Below, in pieces: positions 16,299 to 24,342 of a DNA stretch of 49,781 nt. The stretch is from contig JAHDWP010000024.1 of the NCBI GenBank assembly GCA_023382715.1, positions 1 through 49,781 on the forward strand, given 5' to 3'. The first letter of the stretch is position 1, and the number at the start of each line of letters is the position of its first letter. Position numbers and translations under genes: made by a program. The DNA comes from Anaerolineae bacterium (GTDB taxonomy: Bacteria > Chloroflexota > Anaerolineae > Aggregatilineales > Aggregatilineaceae). The notes below the pieces were generated by a model. The model did no database searches and was not told where the DNA came from. It worked only from the letters and a program-made list of their open reading frames with translations.

Positions 16299-17780
16299 CT
16301 ACCGCTCGTCCACGATCTGGGCTTTCTGCAGGCGGTTGCTGTAGTCCACGAAGACGGTCTTGATCTCGGTGAATTCGTCAATGGCGCTGGTGCCAGCCTC
16401 GCGCCCGCCGTTGCCGGTATTCTTGACTCCGCCGAAGGGCAGGTGCACTTCCGCGCCGATCGTCGGGGCATTGATGTAGGTGATGCCCGTCTCCAGGTCG
16501 TCAATGGCGCGGAAGGCCAGGTTTACGTCGCGCGTGTAGATGGACGACGACAGTCCGTACTCGATGTCGTTGGCGATGCGGATCGCTTCATCGTAGTTGC
16601 GCACTTTGATCACGCTCAGCACCGGGCCGAAGATCTCTTCCTTGCTGATGCGCGTCCCATGCTCGGTGGCGAAGATGGTCGGCTGGATGAAGAAGCCTCG
16701 CTCGTAGAGGTCGCCGGTCAGCCGCTCGCCGCCGGTCAGCAGCGTCGCCTCGCCCTTGCCGATGGCGATGTACTCCATGATCGACTCGCCCGCTGCCTGG
16801 TCCACCACCGGCCCCACGTCTGTGCGCGGGTCGAGCGGATCGCCGATGACCAGCGCCTTCGTGCGCGCCAGCAGCATGGCCAGGAACTGGTCGTAGACCG
16901 CTTCGTGCAGGATCAGGCGGCTGGTCGCTGTGCAACGCTGGCCGGCTGTGCCGAACGCGCCGAAGAGGATGCCGTCCAGCGCCAGCTCCAGGTTGGCGTC
17001 GTCCAGGACGATCTGCGGATTCTTGCCGCCCAGTTCCACCTCGACCGGCTTGAGCAGGCGCGCGGCGGCCTCGTAGATGACCTTGCCGGCGGGCACGCCA
17101 CCGGTGAACGACACCGCCTTGACGCGCGGATGCTCGACGATCTCCATGCCGACCGTGCTGCCCCCGCCGGTGACAAAGTTCCACACGCCGGGCGGCAGCC
17201 CTGCCTCCTCGAAGACCTCAACCAGCGTCGCCACGCACAGCGGGGTCAGCGAGGCGGGCTTGAAGACGATGGTGTTGCCGCTGATCAGCGCCGCGCCGAC
17301 CTTCCACATGGGGATGGCCATCGGGAAGTTCCAGGGCGTGATGCAGCCGACCACGCCTATCGGCTGGCGCACGGTCATGCAGAACTTGCTGGGCAGCTCG
17401 GAGGGGGTTGTCTCACCGAACAGGCGCCGGCCTTCGCCGGCGATGTATTCCAGGAAATCAATGGATTCCTGCACATCGCCCTTGCCCTCGGCGATGACCT
17501 TGCCCATCTCGGTTGTCACCAGCGCACCAAGCTCGTCTTTGCGCTGGCGCATGATCTGGGCGGCGCGCAGCAGGATTTCGCCGCGCCTGGGTGGCGGGAG
17601 GCGTTTCCACGCCGGGAAAGCAGCTTCGGCGGCGTCAACGGCGCGCTGCACGTCACCGCGCGTGCCCTGCGGAAAACGCGCCAGCACCTCGCCGGTCGTC
17701 GGGCTTGTCGTCTCGAACCATCTGCCGCTCTCCGACGGCACCCAGGTGCCATTGATGTAATGCCCATAATCTCGTGTCAC
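16299..17780 (-). CDS. NAD(P)-dependent aldehyde dehydrogenase
   Basis: ALDH-superfamily enzyme oxidising an aldehyde or semialdehyde to the acid. The 493 residues contain TPWNFPMAIP, KPASLTP (cofactor Lys), the glycine loop FTGGVPAGK, the general base Glu in VELGGKNPQ and the nucleophile Cys283 in GQRCTA. The C-terminal PTIGAEVHLPFGG and GNGGREAG suggest the semialdehyde/ALDH7-like part of the family; the substrate is not defined. The GTG start follows AAGGAG. The stop codon lies in the flank of a D-family palindrome, so the natural C-terminus may have been altered. The neighbouring acyl-CoA genes suggest a role in the same catabolism. Confidence 0.92.
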   Translation of the reverse strand: MTRDYGHYINGTWVPSESGRWFETTSPTTGEVLARFPQGTRGDVQRAVDAAEAAFPAWKRLPPPRRGEILLRAAQIMRQRKDELGALVTTEMGKVIAEGKGDVQESIDFLEYIAGEGRRLFGETTPSELPSKFCMTVRQPIGVVGCITPWNFPMAIPMWKVGAALISGNTIVFKPASLTPLCVATLVEVFEEAGLPPGVWNFVTGGGSTVGMEIVEHPRVKAVSFTGGVPAGKVIYEAAARLLKPVEVELGGKNPQIVLDDANLELALDGILFGAFGTAGQRCTATSRLILHEAVYDQFLAMLLARTKALVIGDPLDPRTDVGPVVDQAAGESIMEYIAIGKGEATLLTGGERLTGDLYERGFFIQPTIFATEHGTRISKEEIFGPVLSVIKVRNYDEAIRIANDIEYGLSSSIYTRDVNLAFRAIDDLETGITYINAPTIGAEVHLPFGGVKNTGNGGREAGTSAIDEFTEIKTVFVDYSNRLQKAQIVDER

Positions 17781-17846
17781 GAGTCTTGCTCCTTATCTGC
17801 TCGGCTGGACGGAATGAACGCGCAATGCGATCTTTAATTAAGAATA

Positions 17847-17875
17847 ATTTTAGCACACTAAACGGGTGTTCTCCA
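17847..17875 (-). promoter_or_regulatory. Promoter of the aldehyde dehydrogenase gene
   Basis: Minus strand TGGAGA (17875-17870), 17-bp spacer, TAAAAT (17852-17847). The downstream leader includes the AT-rich TTAATTAA. Confidence 0.45.
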
Positions 17876-17968
17876 GCGAGGGCGAGATTGGGGGATGCAC
17901 TGCAAAATAGCGCAGTCGGCCTGGCTGTGCGCGCTGGCTTCGCAGTGGGTACCGTTCTGCTGCGGCCT

Positions 17969-17993
17969 CGTAGGGCGGCAATACGCCCCTACG
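17969..17993. repeat. E-family palindrome (copy E1, internally deleted)
   Basis: CGTAGGG...CCCCTACG around GCAATAC; compared with the perfect copy at 22601 it lacks part of the left arm. The bases after it (GGAGGCATGTCGCCAAC) resemble those after E2. Confidence 0.65.
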
Positions 17994-18060
17994 GAGGCAT
18001 GTCGCCAACGATATCTCTTGTGAGGGAGGGGTTTGGGATGGTGGCACTCTCTAAAAACCA

Positions 18061-18091
18061 GACTTCCGAAGTTTCCAAAACTTCGGAAGTC
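18061..18091. repeat. C-family palindrome (copy C1)
   Basis: GACTTCCGAAGTTT and AAACTTCGGAAGTC form a near-perfect 31-bp inverted repeat. Related copies are at 22549, 27996 and 41706. Confidence 0.85.
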
Positions 18092-18141
18092 TCTCGGAAG
18101 CCTATGTCGGGGCCGGGCGCAGCGGAGCAGCCCCCCCCACG

Positions 18142-19242
18142 TCAGCTCAGCCCGCTGAGGATCCCACTCAGCAAGCCGCCCAGCGCCCAGTTGCCCAGCG
18201 CGGCGACCACGGCCATGAGCACGCCGCCCAGGAAAATCGCCAGGCAGCCCATCCCGGCTCCGAACTCGTACACCTCGCCGACCAGCTTCGACACGAAGTA
18301 GAGGATCGCAAACGACCCCACGACCGTGATCAGCACGGCCAGCCAGAACATGGTCACCGAGCCGGTCAGTGCCAGGCCGATGAAGAGCAGGGCGAAGACC
18401 AGCATCACGTAGGTCTGGAAGGGCACCAGCCGCCGGTACAGGTGGACGAGCGTGCCATTGCCTGCGAACAGGTAGACGGCCACCACGTGAACAGCCGCTC
18501 CCTGCAGGGCCAGCGTCAGCGCGGAATAGAGGCCGTAGAAAACGCCGAGCACGAACAGGGCCACGGCGCTGGCCTCGAAGAATACGTCGAGGTCCTCGGA
18601 TGTGATCGTGGCCGAGGGAGCCGTGTCAATCAGCTCGCGGATGGTATCCAGCGTGAAGACGAAGATCGCCGCCAGGCTCAGCGCCACGACCAGCGCGTAC
18701 AGCAGAAAGTCAATGGCCACGTTATCCCAGGTGGCCGTCTCTGCGCCCTTGCCGTGCGCCTGGCGTTGCACCGTCCGCTTGCCGCCCATCTTCTCGACGA
18801 GCGCGTGGCGGCGATCCGGGTGCGTGAGCAGGGGCATGGCGTCGGCCACGCTCATGTGGGTCAGCGTCATGACCAGGTTGGCGGCGAACGGTTCTTTGTG
18901 CAGGGCCGGGTTCAGGCTGAGCGCCTTGCCCAGGTTTTCGACCGCGCGACCTTTGTCGCCTTCGAGATGGTAATTCGTGGCTGCGTCCAGCAGCTTCTTG
19001 GCCAGGTCGCGGTCGCGCTCGGCGACTTCGCCCTCGACGACAGACTCCTCGCGCGGATACTGGCGCAGGTAGCGCCCCGCTTTGAGCGCCAGCTCGCGCA
19101 GGGCCGGGTCCGGATCATTCTTGAACGTCTCTGCCAGGGGCCTGAGCGCCGCCGGATCGCGGCTGTTGGCCAGGGCGATAATCGCCGCGCGACGCTGCGC
19201 GGGATCGTCACTGCGGAGCTGGAGCAGGTACGTGTCGAGCAT
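18142..19242 (-). CDS. HEAT-like/Yip1-like membrane protein of unknown function
   Basis: The 366-residue protein has a soluble N-terminal half of helical repeats (HEAT-like QRRAAIIALANSRDPAALRPLAE, then a TPR-like GDKGRAVENLGKALSLNP). The C-terminal half (about 185-366) has roughly five hydrophobic helices, spaced as in Yip1-type membrane domains. The ATG follows AAGGGGGG. No enzyme motif is present. It may be a membrane scaffold; no specific role can be given. It stands alone, divergent from degV. Confidence 0.65.
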   Translation of the reverse strand: MLDTYLLQLRSDDPAQRRAAIIALANSRDPAALRPLAETFKNDPDPALRELALKAGRYLRQYPREESVVEGEVAERDRDLAKKLLDAATNYHLEGDKGRAVENLGKALSLNPALHKEPFAANLVMTLTHMSVADAMPLLTHPDRRHALVEKMGGKRTVQRQAHGKGAETATWDNVAIDFLLYALVVALSLAAIFVFTLDTIRELIDTAPSATITSEDLDVFFEASAVALFVLGVFYGLYSALTLALQGAAVHVVAVYLFAGNGTLVHLYRRLVPFQTYVMLVFALLFIGLALTGSVTMFWLAVLITVVGSFAILYFVSKLVGEVYEFGAGMGCLAIFLGGVLMAVVAALGNWALGGLLSGILSGLS

Positions 19243-19535
19243 GGTCCCCCCTTGCCGGAGACGCCGGCGCTCTGCTGCACGCGGCGCATCTTATTTCTGA
19301 AGCAGGAGATCGTCGCCGGGGCGCAGAGGGCGTGGAGCAAGGTTAGGACTCTTTGTAGTCCTTCTCTGCGCCCTCTGCGTCTCTGCGGTCTGGGAATCTC
19401 GCCCTCGTCGCGAAACTCACCCGTCGCACAATCCTCATATTATCAGCTTCCAAGATGCGGTACAATTCCTGACAGGCGAACGCAGCGGTGCCAGGAAGCC
19501 GGTCGGCGCGCTGCACCCCGTGAAGGAGCATACTC
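19243..19535. other. Divergent gap before degV
   Basis: It contains an imperfect inverted repeat (GCGCAGAGGGCG near 19320; CGCCCTCTGC near 19369) with the dispersed-repeat-like string CCTCTGCGTCTCTGCGGT, and the degV promoter. Confidence 0.5.
19461..19466 (+). promoter_or_regulatory. -10 element TACAAT upstream of degV
   Basis: TACAAT lies 69 nt before the GTG start. The -35 region is unclear. Confidence 0.45.
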
Positions 19536-20396
19536 GTGGTCACTGTTGTCACCGATAGCTGCGCTTCAGTCCCGGAGCCTCTGGTACAGGAGCTGGGCAT
19601 CGAGGTCGTCCATTACCACGTGCATACCGTGCAGGGCACGTATCGCGACGGCCTGGACATGCCCGCCGACGAGTTCTACACGTGGGTGAAGACCGCCCCG
19701 GAGTGGCCGACGACCGCCAATCCCAGCGCCGGCGAGTACCTGGAAGTGTACCGCCGCGCCGCCGAGCGCAGCGATGGCATCGTAGTGATCAGCATCACGG
19801 GCACCGGCAGCGGGGGCTACCAGTCGGCGATGCTGGCCAAGCGCCTGCTGGCCCAGGAAATGCCCGATCTGCCGATCGAAGTCGTGGATACGCAGCAGGT
19901 CGCCATGGCGCATGGCTGGTCAGTCATCCAGGCCGCGCGCGCAGCCTTGCAAGGACTCTCGCTGCCGGACGTGGCGGAGCTGGCGCGCAAGGTGGCCGCC
20001 GAGGCGTTCGTCGGCTTCACCAACGACACGCTCGAATATTTGCAGCGCGGCGGGCGCATCAGCAAGGTGACCGGCATGGTCGGCAGCGTGCTCAGCATCA
20101 AGCCGATCATCGGGATGCGCGGCGGGATGCCCTCTCCGCTGAGCGTGGCGCGCACGCGCGCCGGGGCCTACAGGCGCATTGTCTCGCTGGCGCTCAACCA
20201 CATCGCCGAGGGCAGCACGATTCGCGCCGCGCTGATGCATGTGGCTGCCCGCGAAGAGGTCGAGAAGTTCCGCCCGCTGCTGGAACAATCCTACTCGGTC
20301 GTGGAGTGGGTGGTGGCCCAGCTTTCGCCGGCGCTCGGCGTGCACAGCGGGCCGGGCACGGTCGGAATCGGCATCATCCCCGATCGCGCCCCCTGA
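19536..20396 (+). CDS. DegV-family fatty-acid-binding protein
   Basis: DegV/FakB proteins bind a fatty acid, in many Gram-positive bacteria presenting it to the FakA kinase. The 286 residues start VTVVTDSCASVP (the TDS motif that opens the lipid pocket), with NPSAGEYLEVY, ISITGTGSGGYQSA and VVDTQQVAMAHGW, ending in the head domain with GFTNDTLEYLQRGGRIS. Length is typical. The GTG start is set by AAGGAG seven nt upstream. FakA is not in this window. The gene stands alone. Confidence 0.88.
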   Translation: MVTVVTDSCASVPEPLVQELGIEVVHYHVHTVQGTYRDGLDMPADEFYTWVKTAPEWPTTANPSAGEYLEVYRRAAERSDGIVVISITGTGSGGYQSAMLAKRLLAQEMPDLPIEVVDTQQVAMAHGWSVIQAARAALQGLSLPDVAELARKVAAEAFVGFTNDTLEYLQRGGRISKVTGMVGSVLSIKPIIGMRGGMPSPLSVARTRAGAYRRIVSLALNHIAEGSTIRAALMHVAAREEVEKFRPLLEQSYSVVEWVVAQLSPALGVHSGPGTVGIGIIPDRAP

Positions 20397-20711
20397 TCGT
20401 CCCCTCGTTCACTTTCTGCGGGAGATGGCAGAGGCGCAGGCGATACGCCCCTCCCTGGCTTTGCCGGGGTTCAGGGGCGGACAGCAGCGTGGGAAGCATT
20501 GAGATGGCGTCCGGTTAACCTCGCCCCCTGGCCTCGCTACGCTCGGCCTTTCCCCCGCTCCGTTTACGGAGAGGGGGAGACGAGGCGCGTTAGCGCCGAA
20601 CGGGGGTGAGGTAAAGTGAAGAGCGCCCCAGACCACAGGCCGACCTTATTGCCTGTCCGCCCCTGAATGCTGGAGCGATCGGGCCTCGCCAGGGACTCAG
20701 AGGATCGCGCT
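20397..20711. other. Gap between degV and the URO-D-like gene
   Basis: The 315-bp gap is dominated by a B-family repeat (20516-20613). No promoter or ORF stands out. Confidence 0.6.
20516..20613. repeat. B-family branched palindrome (copy B1)
   Basis: Outer arms TTAACCTCGCCCCC and GGGGGTGAGGTAAA enclose a central CCCCC/GGGGG hairpin, a GGCGCGTTAGCGCC hairpin and a CTCGCTACGCTCGG arm. It is inverted relative to the copies at 25842 and 46689. Confidence 0.8.
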
Positions 20712-21749
20712 ATGTCCGACAGAGCATGGGACAACTTCCTGATCGCGGCGCAGGGCGGCCAGCCGGATCACACGCCGGTGGCGGTGGTGGCGGATTGCGG
20801 CTTCATCGCCAGCGCATTCGGCATGAACACGCTCGACTTCTTCCTGTACCCCGATCGCTGGCTGCGCGCCCACCTTGCCCTGATGCAGCGCTTCCCGGAA
20901 GCGGTGTTCCTGCCGGGATTCTGGGTCGAGTATGGCCCAGCCGTCGAGGCGAGCGCGTTCGGCGCGCCGGCGGTCTGGCGGCAGGACGAAGCGCCCGCTA
21001 TTCGCCCGCTGACCTTGCCCCTGGCGGACTGGCGTCACCTGCCGCGCCCCGATCCTTACGCGGACGGGCTGATGGCCTTCGCGCTGCGCCGCCTTCTGAA
21101 CCTGGAGCAAGGTGGGGAGCTGCCGGAGCCGCACCGCATTCGTTTTGTGGCGGCGCGCGGACCGTTCACCATCGCCACGCACCTTTTCGGCGCGACCAAT
21201 TTCCTGGCCGCCCTGGCCGGGGGGCGCAGCGAGGCGCGCATCGCGGCGGGCGTGCTGGAGAGTCTGACCGAGGGCGTGCTTCGCTTCCTTCAGGCGCAGC
21301 TAGGCTGTCTGCGCGAGCCGTGGGGCGTGATGCTGTTCGATGACGCGGTGGGGATGCTCTCGCCGGGGCTGTTCGAGGCCGTCGCTGGCCCGCTGCTGGA
21401 GCGCATCTTCACCACCTTCGACGGCCTGATCCGCGTCTATCACAACGGCACGCCCTGCGAGCACCTGCTGCCCTACTTCGCCGGCCTGAGCTTCGAGGTT
21501 TTCCACCTCAGCCATCGCATGTCCATCGCCGAGGCGCGCGCGCTGATCGGCCCGGACATCGTGCTGATGGGCAACGTGCCCCCGCAGGAGGTGATGGGGC
21601 GCGGCACGCCGCAGCAGGTGGCAGAGGCGGCGCGGGAGTGCATCCTCCAGGCGGACGGAACCGTCCTCATCCTGGCTCCAGGCGGCAGTCTGAGCGCCGG
21701 CACCCCTGCGCGCAACATTGACGCGCTGGTGAGCGCGGCGCTGTACTGA
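20712..21749 (+). CDS. Uroporphyrinogen decarboxylase-fold protein (methyltransferase-like)
   Basis: The 345-residue protein has the URO-D TIM-barrel pattern and is closer in style to MtaA/MtbA-type corrinoid methyltransferases than to heme-pathway HemE. It has VYHNGTPCEHLLPYF and GPDIVLMGNVPPQEV, and ends GGSLSAGTPARNIDALV. In MtaA-like enzymes His-x-Cys and a later Cys bind zinc. Here the later position reads LAPGGS without Cys, so zinc binding may be lost or changed. ATG 20712 (AGAGGAT upstream) is preferred over the ATG at 20667. The nucleotidase starts 39 nt downstream. Confidence 0.78.
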   Translation: MSDRAWDNFLIAAQGGQPDHTPVAVVADCGFIASAFGMNTLDFFLYPDRWLRAHLALMQRFPEAVFLPGFWVEYGPAVEASAFGAPAVWRQDEAPAIRPLTLPLADWRHLPRPDPYADGLMAFALRRLLNLEQGGELPEPHRIRFVAARGPFTIATHLFGATNFLAALAGGRSEARIAAGVLESLTEGVLRFLQAQLGCLREPWGVMLFDDAVGMLSPGLFEAVAGPLLERIFTTFDGLIRVYHNGTPCEHLLPYFAGLSFEVFHLSHRMSIAEARALIGPDIVLMGNVPPQEVMGRGTPQQVAEAARECILQADGTVLILAPGGSLSAGTPARNIDALVSAALY

Positions 21750-21788
21750 GCGGAGCGCTGCTCAGCCGCGACCCTGACGGAGACCCTC

Positions 21789-22337
21789 ATGCGCATTCTG
21801 GTGGACATGGACGGCGTGCTGGCCGACTTCGAGCGCGGTTTTGAAGAGGCGTGGCAGGCGGCCTACCCTGATCTGCCGGTCGTCCCGGTGGCACAGCGAC
21901 GCCACCCGCTCGTGCAGGACGAGTACCCGCCTGAGCTGCACGGTCACGTGCGCGCCATCTTCCACGCGCCGGGCTTCTTTCGCGCGCTGCCGCCGATTCC
22001 CGGCGGACGGGCGGCGCTTGAGGCGCTGCTGGCGCTGGGCTGCGACGTGCGCCTGTGCACGATGCCGCTGCTCGATTACCGGCACTGCGTGATCGAGAAG
22101 TACGAGTGGGTGGAGCGCGAGCTAGGCCCGGCCTGGCTGGAGCGCCTGATCCTGACCTGCGACAAGACGATCATTCGCGCTGACGCGCTGATTGACGACC
22201 GCCCGCAACTCAATGGGGCCGATGTGCCCACCTGGGAGCACATCCTCTACGACCAGCCATACAACCGCGCCGACCGGGGCAAGCGCCGTCTGACGTGGCA
22301 GACGTGGCGCGAAGTGCTCTTCCCGGACGGGGTGTAA
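21789..22337 (+). CDS. 5'(3')-deoxyribonucleotidase-like HAD hydrolase
   Basis: A 182-residue HAD-fold phosphatase of the NT5C type. The nucleophile loop is ILVDMDGVLADFE (Asp6, acid/base Asp8); ALIDDRPQL is the distal acidic motif and LTCDKTII precedes it with the conserved Lys. Family members dephosphorylate (deoxy)nucleoside monophosphates. Spacing of 39 nt after the URO-D-like gene suggests cotranscription. Confidence 0.82.
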   Translation: MRILVDMDGVLADFERGFEEAWQAAYPDLPVVPVAQRRHPLVQDEYPPELHGHVRAIFHAPGFFRALPPIPGGRAALEALLALGCDVRLCTMPLLDYRHCVIEKYEWVERELGPAWLERLILTCDKTIIRADALIDDRPQLNGADVPTWEHILYDQPYNRADRGKRRLTWQTWREVLFPDGV

Positions 22338-22379
22338 ATTATTCCCAATGCGCCTTGACGACCCTGTTCGGTAGCCGTC

Positions 22380-22411
22380 TGTAGGGGCGGGTTTGCGGGT
22401 CCGCCCCTACA
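22380..22411. repeat. E-family palindrome (copy E3)
   Basis: TGTAGGGGCGG and CCGCCCCTACA form an 11-bp stem with a 10-nt loop. Confidence 0.75.
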
Positions 22412-22414
22412 TGC

Positions 22415-22527
22415 CTCACCCCTCAATCTCTTCTCCCGTGCAAGCGGGATGAGGGGACTTGTTTTCTCTCGCAGGAGCGCTCCCCTTCGCCCGCAGCGCG
22501 GGAGAAGGGGTCGGGGGTTGAGGGGGA
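22415..22527. repeat. Branched GC-rich palindrome
   Basis: Outer arms CCCCTCAATC and GGTTGAGGGG enclose at least two hairpins (TCCCG/CGGGA and CCCCTTC/GAAGGGG). The plan is that of the A and B families but the sequence differs. Confidence 0.55.
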
Positions 22528-22548
22528 CAGTGCATAACACGCTCTGGA

Positions 22549-22580
22549 GACTTCCGAAGTCTCCGGAGACTTCGGAAGTC
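22549..22580. repeat. C-family palindrome (copy C2, perfect)
   Basis: A perfect 32-bp palindrome with arm GACTTCCGAAGTCTCC. Confidence 0.9.
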
Positions 22581-22600
22581 TGCTCGCCGAGCGCCTGCTC

Positions 22601-22628
22601 GTAGGGGCGTATGGCCATACGCCCCTAC
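22601..22628. repeat. E-family palindrome (copy E2, perfect)
   Basis: A perfect 28-bp palindrome with arm GTAGGGGCGTATGG. Adjacent to C2. Confidence 0.9.
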
Positions 22629-22698
22629 GGAAGCATTTCGCTAACAGGATCGCGTGTGGGGTGGGGGTGGCCTCTGACATCACCCCCGACTGTGACTG

Positions 22699-24189
22699 CT
22701 ACAGGCTCGCCACCGTCTGGCCGATGCGCTTCAGCGATTCCTCGCGGCCCAGCACTTCCATCGTCTCGAACAGCGGCGGCGAGACCTGCTGGCCGGTTGT
22801 GGCGGCGCGCAGCGCGCCGAAAAGCTGCCCCGTCTTCAGGCCCAGTTGCCCGGCCAGGGCGCGCATGGCAGCTTCCTGCGTTGCCGCGCCGAAGTCCGGC
22901 AGCGCGGCCAGGACGTCCGCCGCCGCCTGCAAAGCGGCCTGGGTGCGCGGTGCGTCCAGGCCCTTCTGGACGATCTGGTCGGCGGGCGGGGGGACGAACG
23001 AGTCGGTGAAGAGGAAGCCGGCCATGTCCAGCGCGTCGTTGAGCGTCTTGATGCGCACCTTGATCAGCGGCACGACGCGGCGCACCCGTTCCAGGTCTGC
23101 CGCGTAGCCCGCGCCCGTGAAGACGGGCAGCAGCCGCCGGGCCAGCGTCTCATCGCTCATCTCGCGGATGTACACGCCGTTGAGCCAGTCCAGCTTCTCG
23201 ATGGGAAAGGCGCTGCCCGCCGGGTTGACGCGCGCCAGGTCAAAGCGCTCGATGGTCTCCTGGACGGTGAACACTTCGCGGTCGTCGCCGAAGTTCCAGC
23301 CGACGTTGGTCAGGAAGTTGATCACCGCCTCTGGCAAATAGCCACCCTCGACGAACTCGTGCAGCAGCACGGGCACCCTGCGCCCGCCTTCGGCGAAGGC
23401 GACGCTGCGCTTGGAGAGCTTGCCCTTGCCGCTGGGGTTAAGGATTACGGGCAGGTGAGCGATGAGCGGCATTGGCCAGCCGAAAGCGCCGTACAGGTTC
23501 CTGTGCACCGGCGCGGTGGAAATCCATTCCTCGGCGCGCAGGATGTGGCTGATGGCCATCAGGTGATCGTCCACCACGTTCGCCAGGTGGTACGTCGGGA
23601 AGCCGTCCGACTTGAGCAGCACCAGGTCTTGAAGCTGGCGGTTGTCGAAGGTGATGTCGCCGCGCAGCAGATCGTGGACGGTCGTCGTGCCTTCCAGCGG
23701 CATCTTGAAGCGAATCACATACTGCCCGCCCGTCTCCTCGTGCAGCCGGGCGCGCTCTGCGGGCGTCAGGTGGCGACAGTGACGGTCGTAGCCGGGGTCT
23801 TGCCGGGCGGCAAGCTGCTGCTGGCGCAGCGCGGACAGTCGCTCCTCGGTGCAATAGCAGCGGTAGGCGTGCCCCCCCTCGACCAGCCAGTGCGCCCACT
23901 GCTGGTAGAGGGCCGTCCGCTCGGACTGGAAGTACGGCCCGTAGTCGCCGCCGACCTCCGGCCCTTCGTCCCAGTCCAGGCCCAGCCAGCGCAGCCCGTC
24001 GGTGATCAGGCGCAGCGCATCAGGGTCGTAGCGTTTCTGGTCGGTGTCTTCGATGCGCAGGATGAACGTCCCGCCGTGGTGGCGAGCGAACAGCCAGTTG
24101 AACAGCGCCGTGCGCGCTCCGCCGATGTGCAGCGGCCCGGTGGGGCTGGGCGCGAAGCGCACGCGCACGGGAACGTTCTGCTCGGTCAC
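22699..24189 (-). CDS. gltX: Glutamyl-tRNA synthetase
   Basis: Class I aminoacyl-tRNA synthetase charging tRNA-Glu. The 496 residues show APSPTGPLHIGG (HIGH motif), RIEDTDQKR, the zinc-type region YRCYCTEERL with a later DRHC, FPTYHLANVVDDHLM and the KMSKS equivalent GKLSKR, then an all-helical anticodon-binding half. Length is typical. The GTG start follows GGAGAGAG. A separate GlnRS gene lies 2 kb away. It is transcribed alone from its own promoter. Confidence 0.95.
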   Translation of the reverse strand: MTEQNVPVRVRFAPSPTGPLHIGGARTALFNWLFARHHGGTFILRIEDTDQKRYDPDALRLITDGLRWLGLDWDEGPEVGGDYGPYFQSERTALYQQWAHWLVEGGHAYRCYCTEERLSALRQQQLAARQDPGYDRHCRHLTPAERARLHEETGGQYVIRFKMPLEGTTTVHDLLRGDITFDNRQLQDLVLLKSDGFPTYHLANVVDDHLMAISHILRAEEWISTAPVHRNLYGAFGWPMPLIAHLPVILNPSGKGKLSKRSVAFAEGGRRVPVLLHEFVEGGYLPEAVINFLTNVGWNFGDDREVFTVQETIERFDLARVNPAGSAFPIEKLDWLNGVYIREMSDETLARRLLPVFTGAGYAADLERVRRVVPLIKVRIKTLNDALDMAGFLFTDSFVPPPADQIVQKGLDAPRTQAALQAAADVLAALPDFGAATQEAAMRALAGQLGLKTGQLFGALRAATTGQQVSPPLFETMEVLGREESLKRIGQTVASL

Positions 24190-24233
24190 AATGCTCTCTC
24201 CTCGCTGCTGCTGCCGCAGGTGCGGCGGGGAGG

Positions 24234-24262
24234 ATTATAGCAGAGGACTCGCGTGCTATGAA
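24234..24262 (-). promoter_or_regulatory. Promoter of gltX
   Basis: Minus strand TTCATA (24262-24257), 17-bp spacer, TATAAT (24239-24234), 45 nt before the start codon. Confidence 0.6.
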
Positions 24263-24302
24263 CGGGGAACCCGAATTCAGATGAAGAGCATTGCCTTCAG
24301 CG

Positions 24303-24308
24303 TACAAT
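24303..24308 (+). promoter_or_regulatory. -10 element TACAAT before the small ORF at 24343
   Basis: TACAAT is followed at 24331-24336 by a perfect AGGAGG and at 24343 by ATG, the same arrangement as before the genes at 32988 and 35117. No clear -35. Confidence 0.5.
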
Positions 24309-24342
24309 GGAGTCGTGCAGTGGTATTACGAGGAGGTTGCCA

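Larger units (their letters stand above)
17781..18141. other. Gap upstream of the aldehyde dehydrogenase gene
   Basis: The 361-bp gap holds the ALDH promoter in an AT-rich patch (17836-17856), then repeats of families E (17969-17993), C (18061-18091) and a degenerate D (about 18116-18137). No ORF is supported. Confidence 0.65.
22338..22698. other. Repeat-filled gap between convergent genes
   Basis: The 361 bp are almost entirely palindromes: E3 (22380-22411), a branched element (22415-22527), C2 (22549-22580) and E2 (22601-22628). No ORF is supported. Confidence 0.75.

Noticed and set aside
16254-17837. 527-codon plus-strand frame
   Set aside because: Antisense to the aldehyde dehydrogenase, whose motifs are complete.
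17969-22628. CRISPR-like spacing of short repeats
   Set aside because: The repeats are palindromes of several families at irregular distances, without regular spacers or cas genes.
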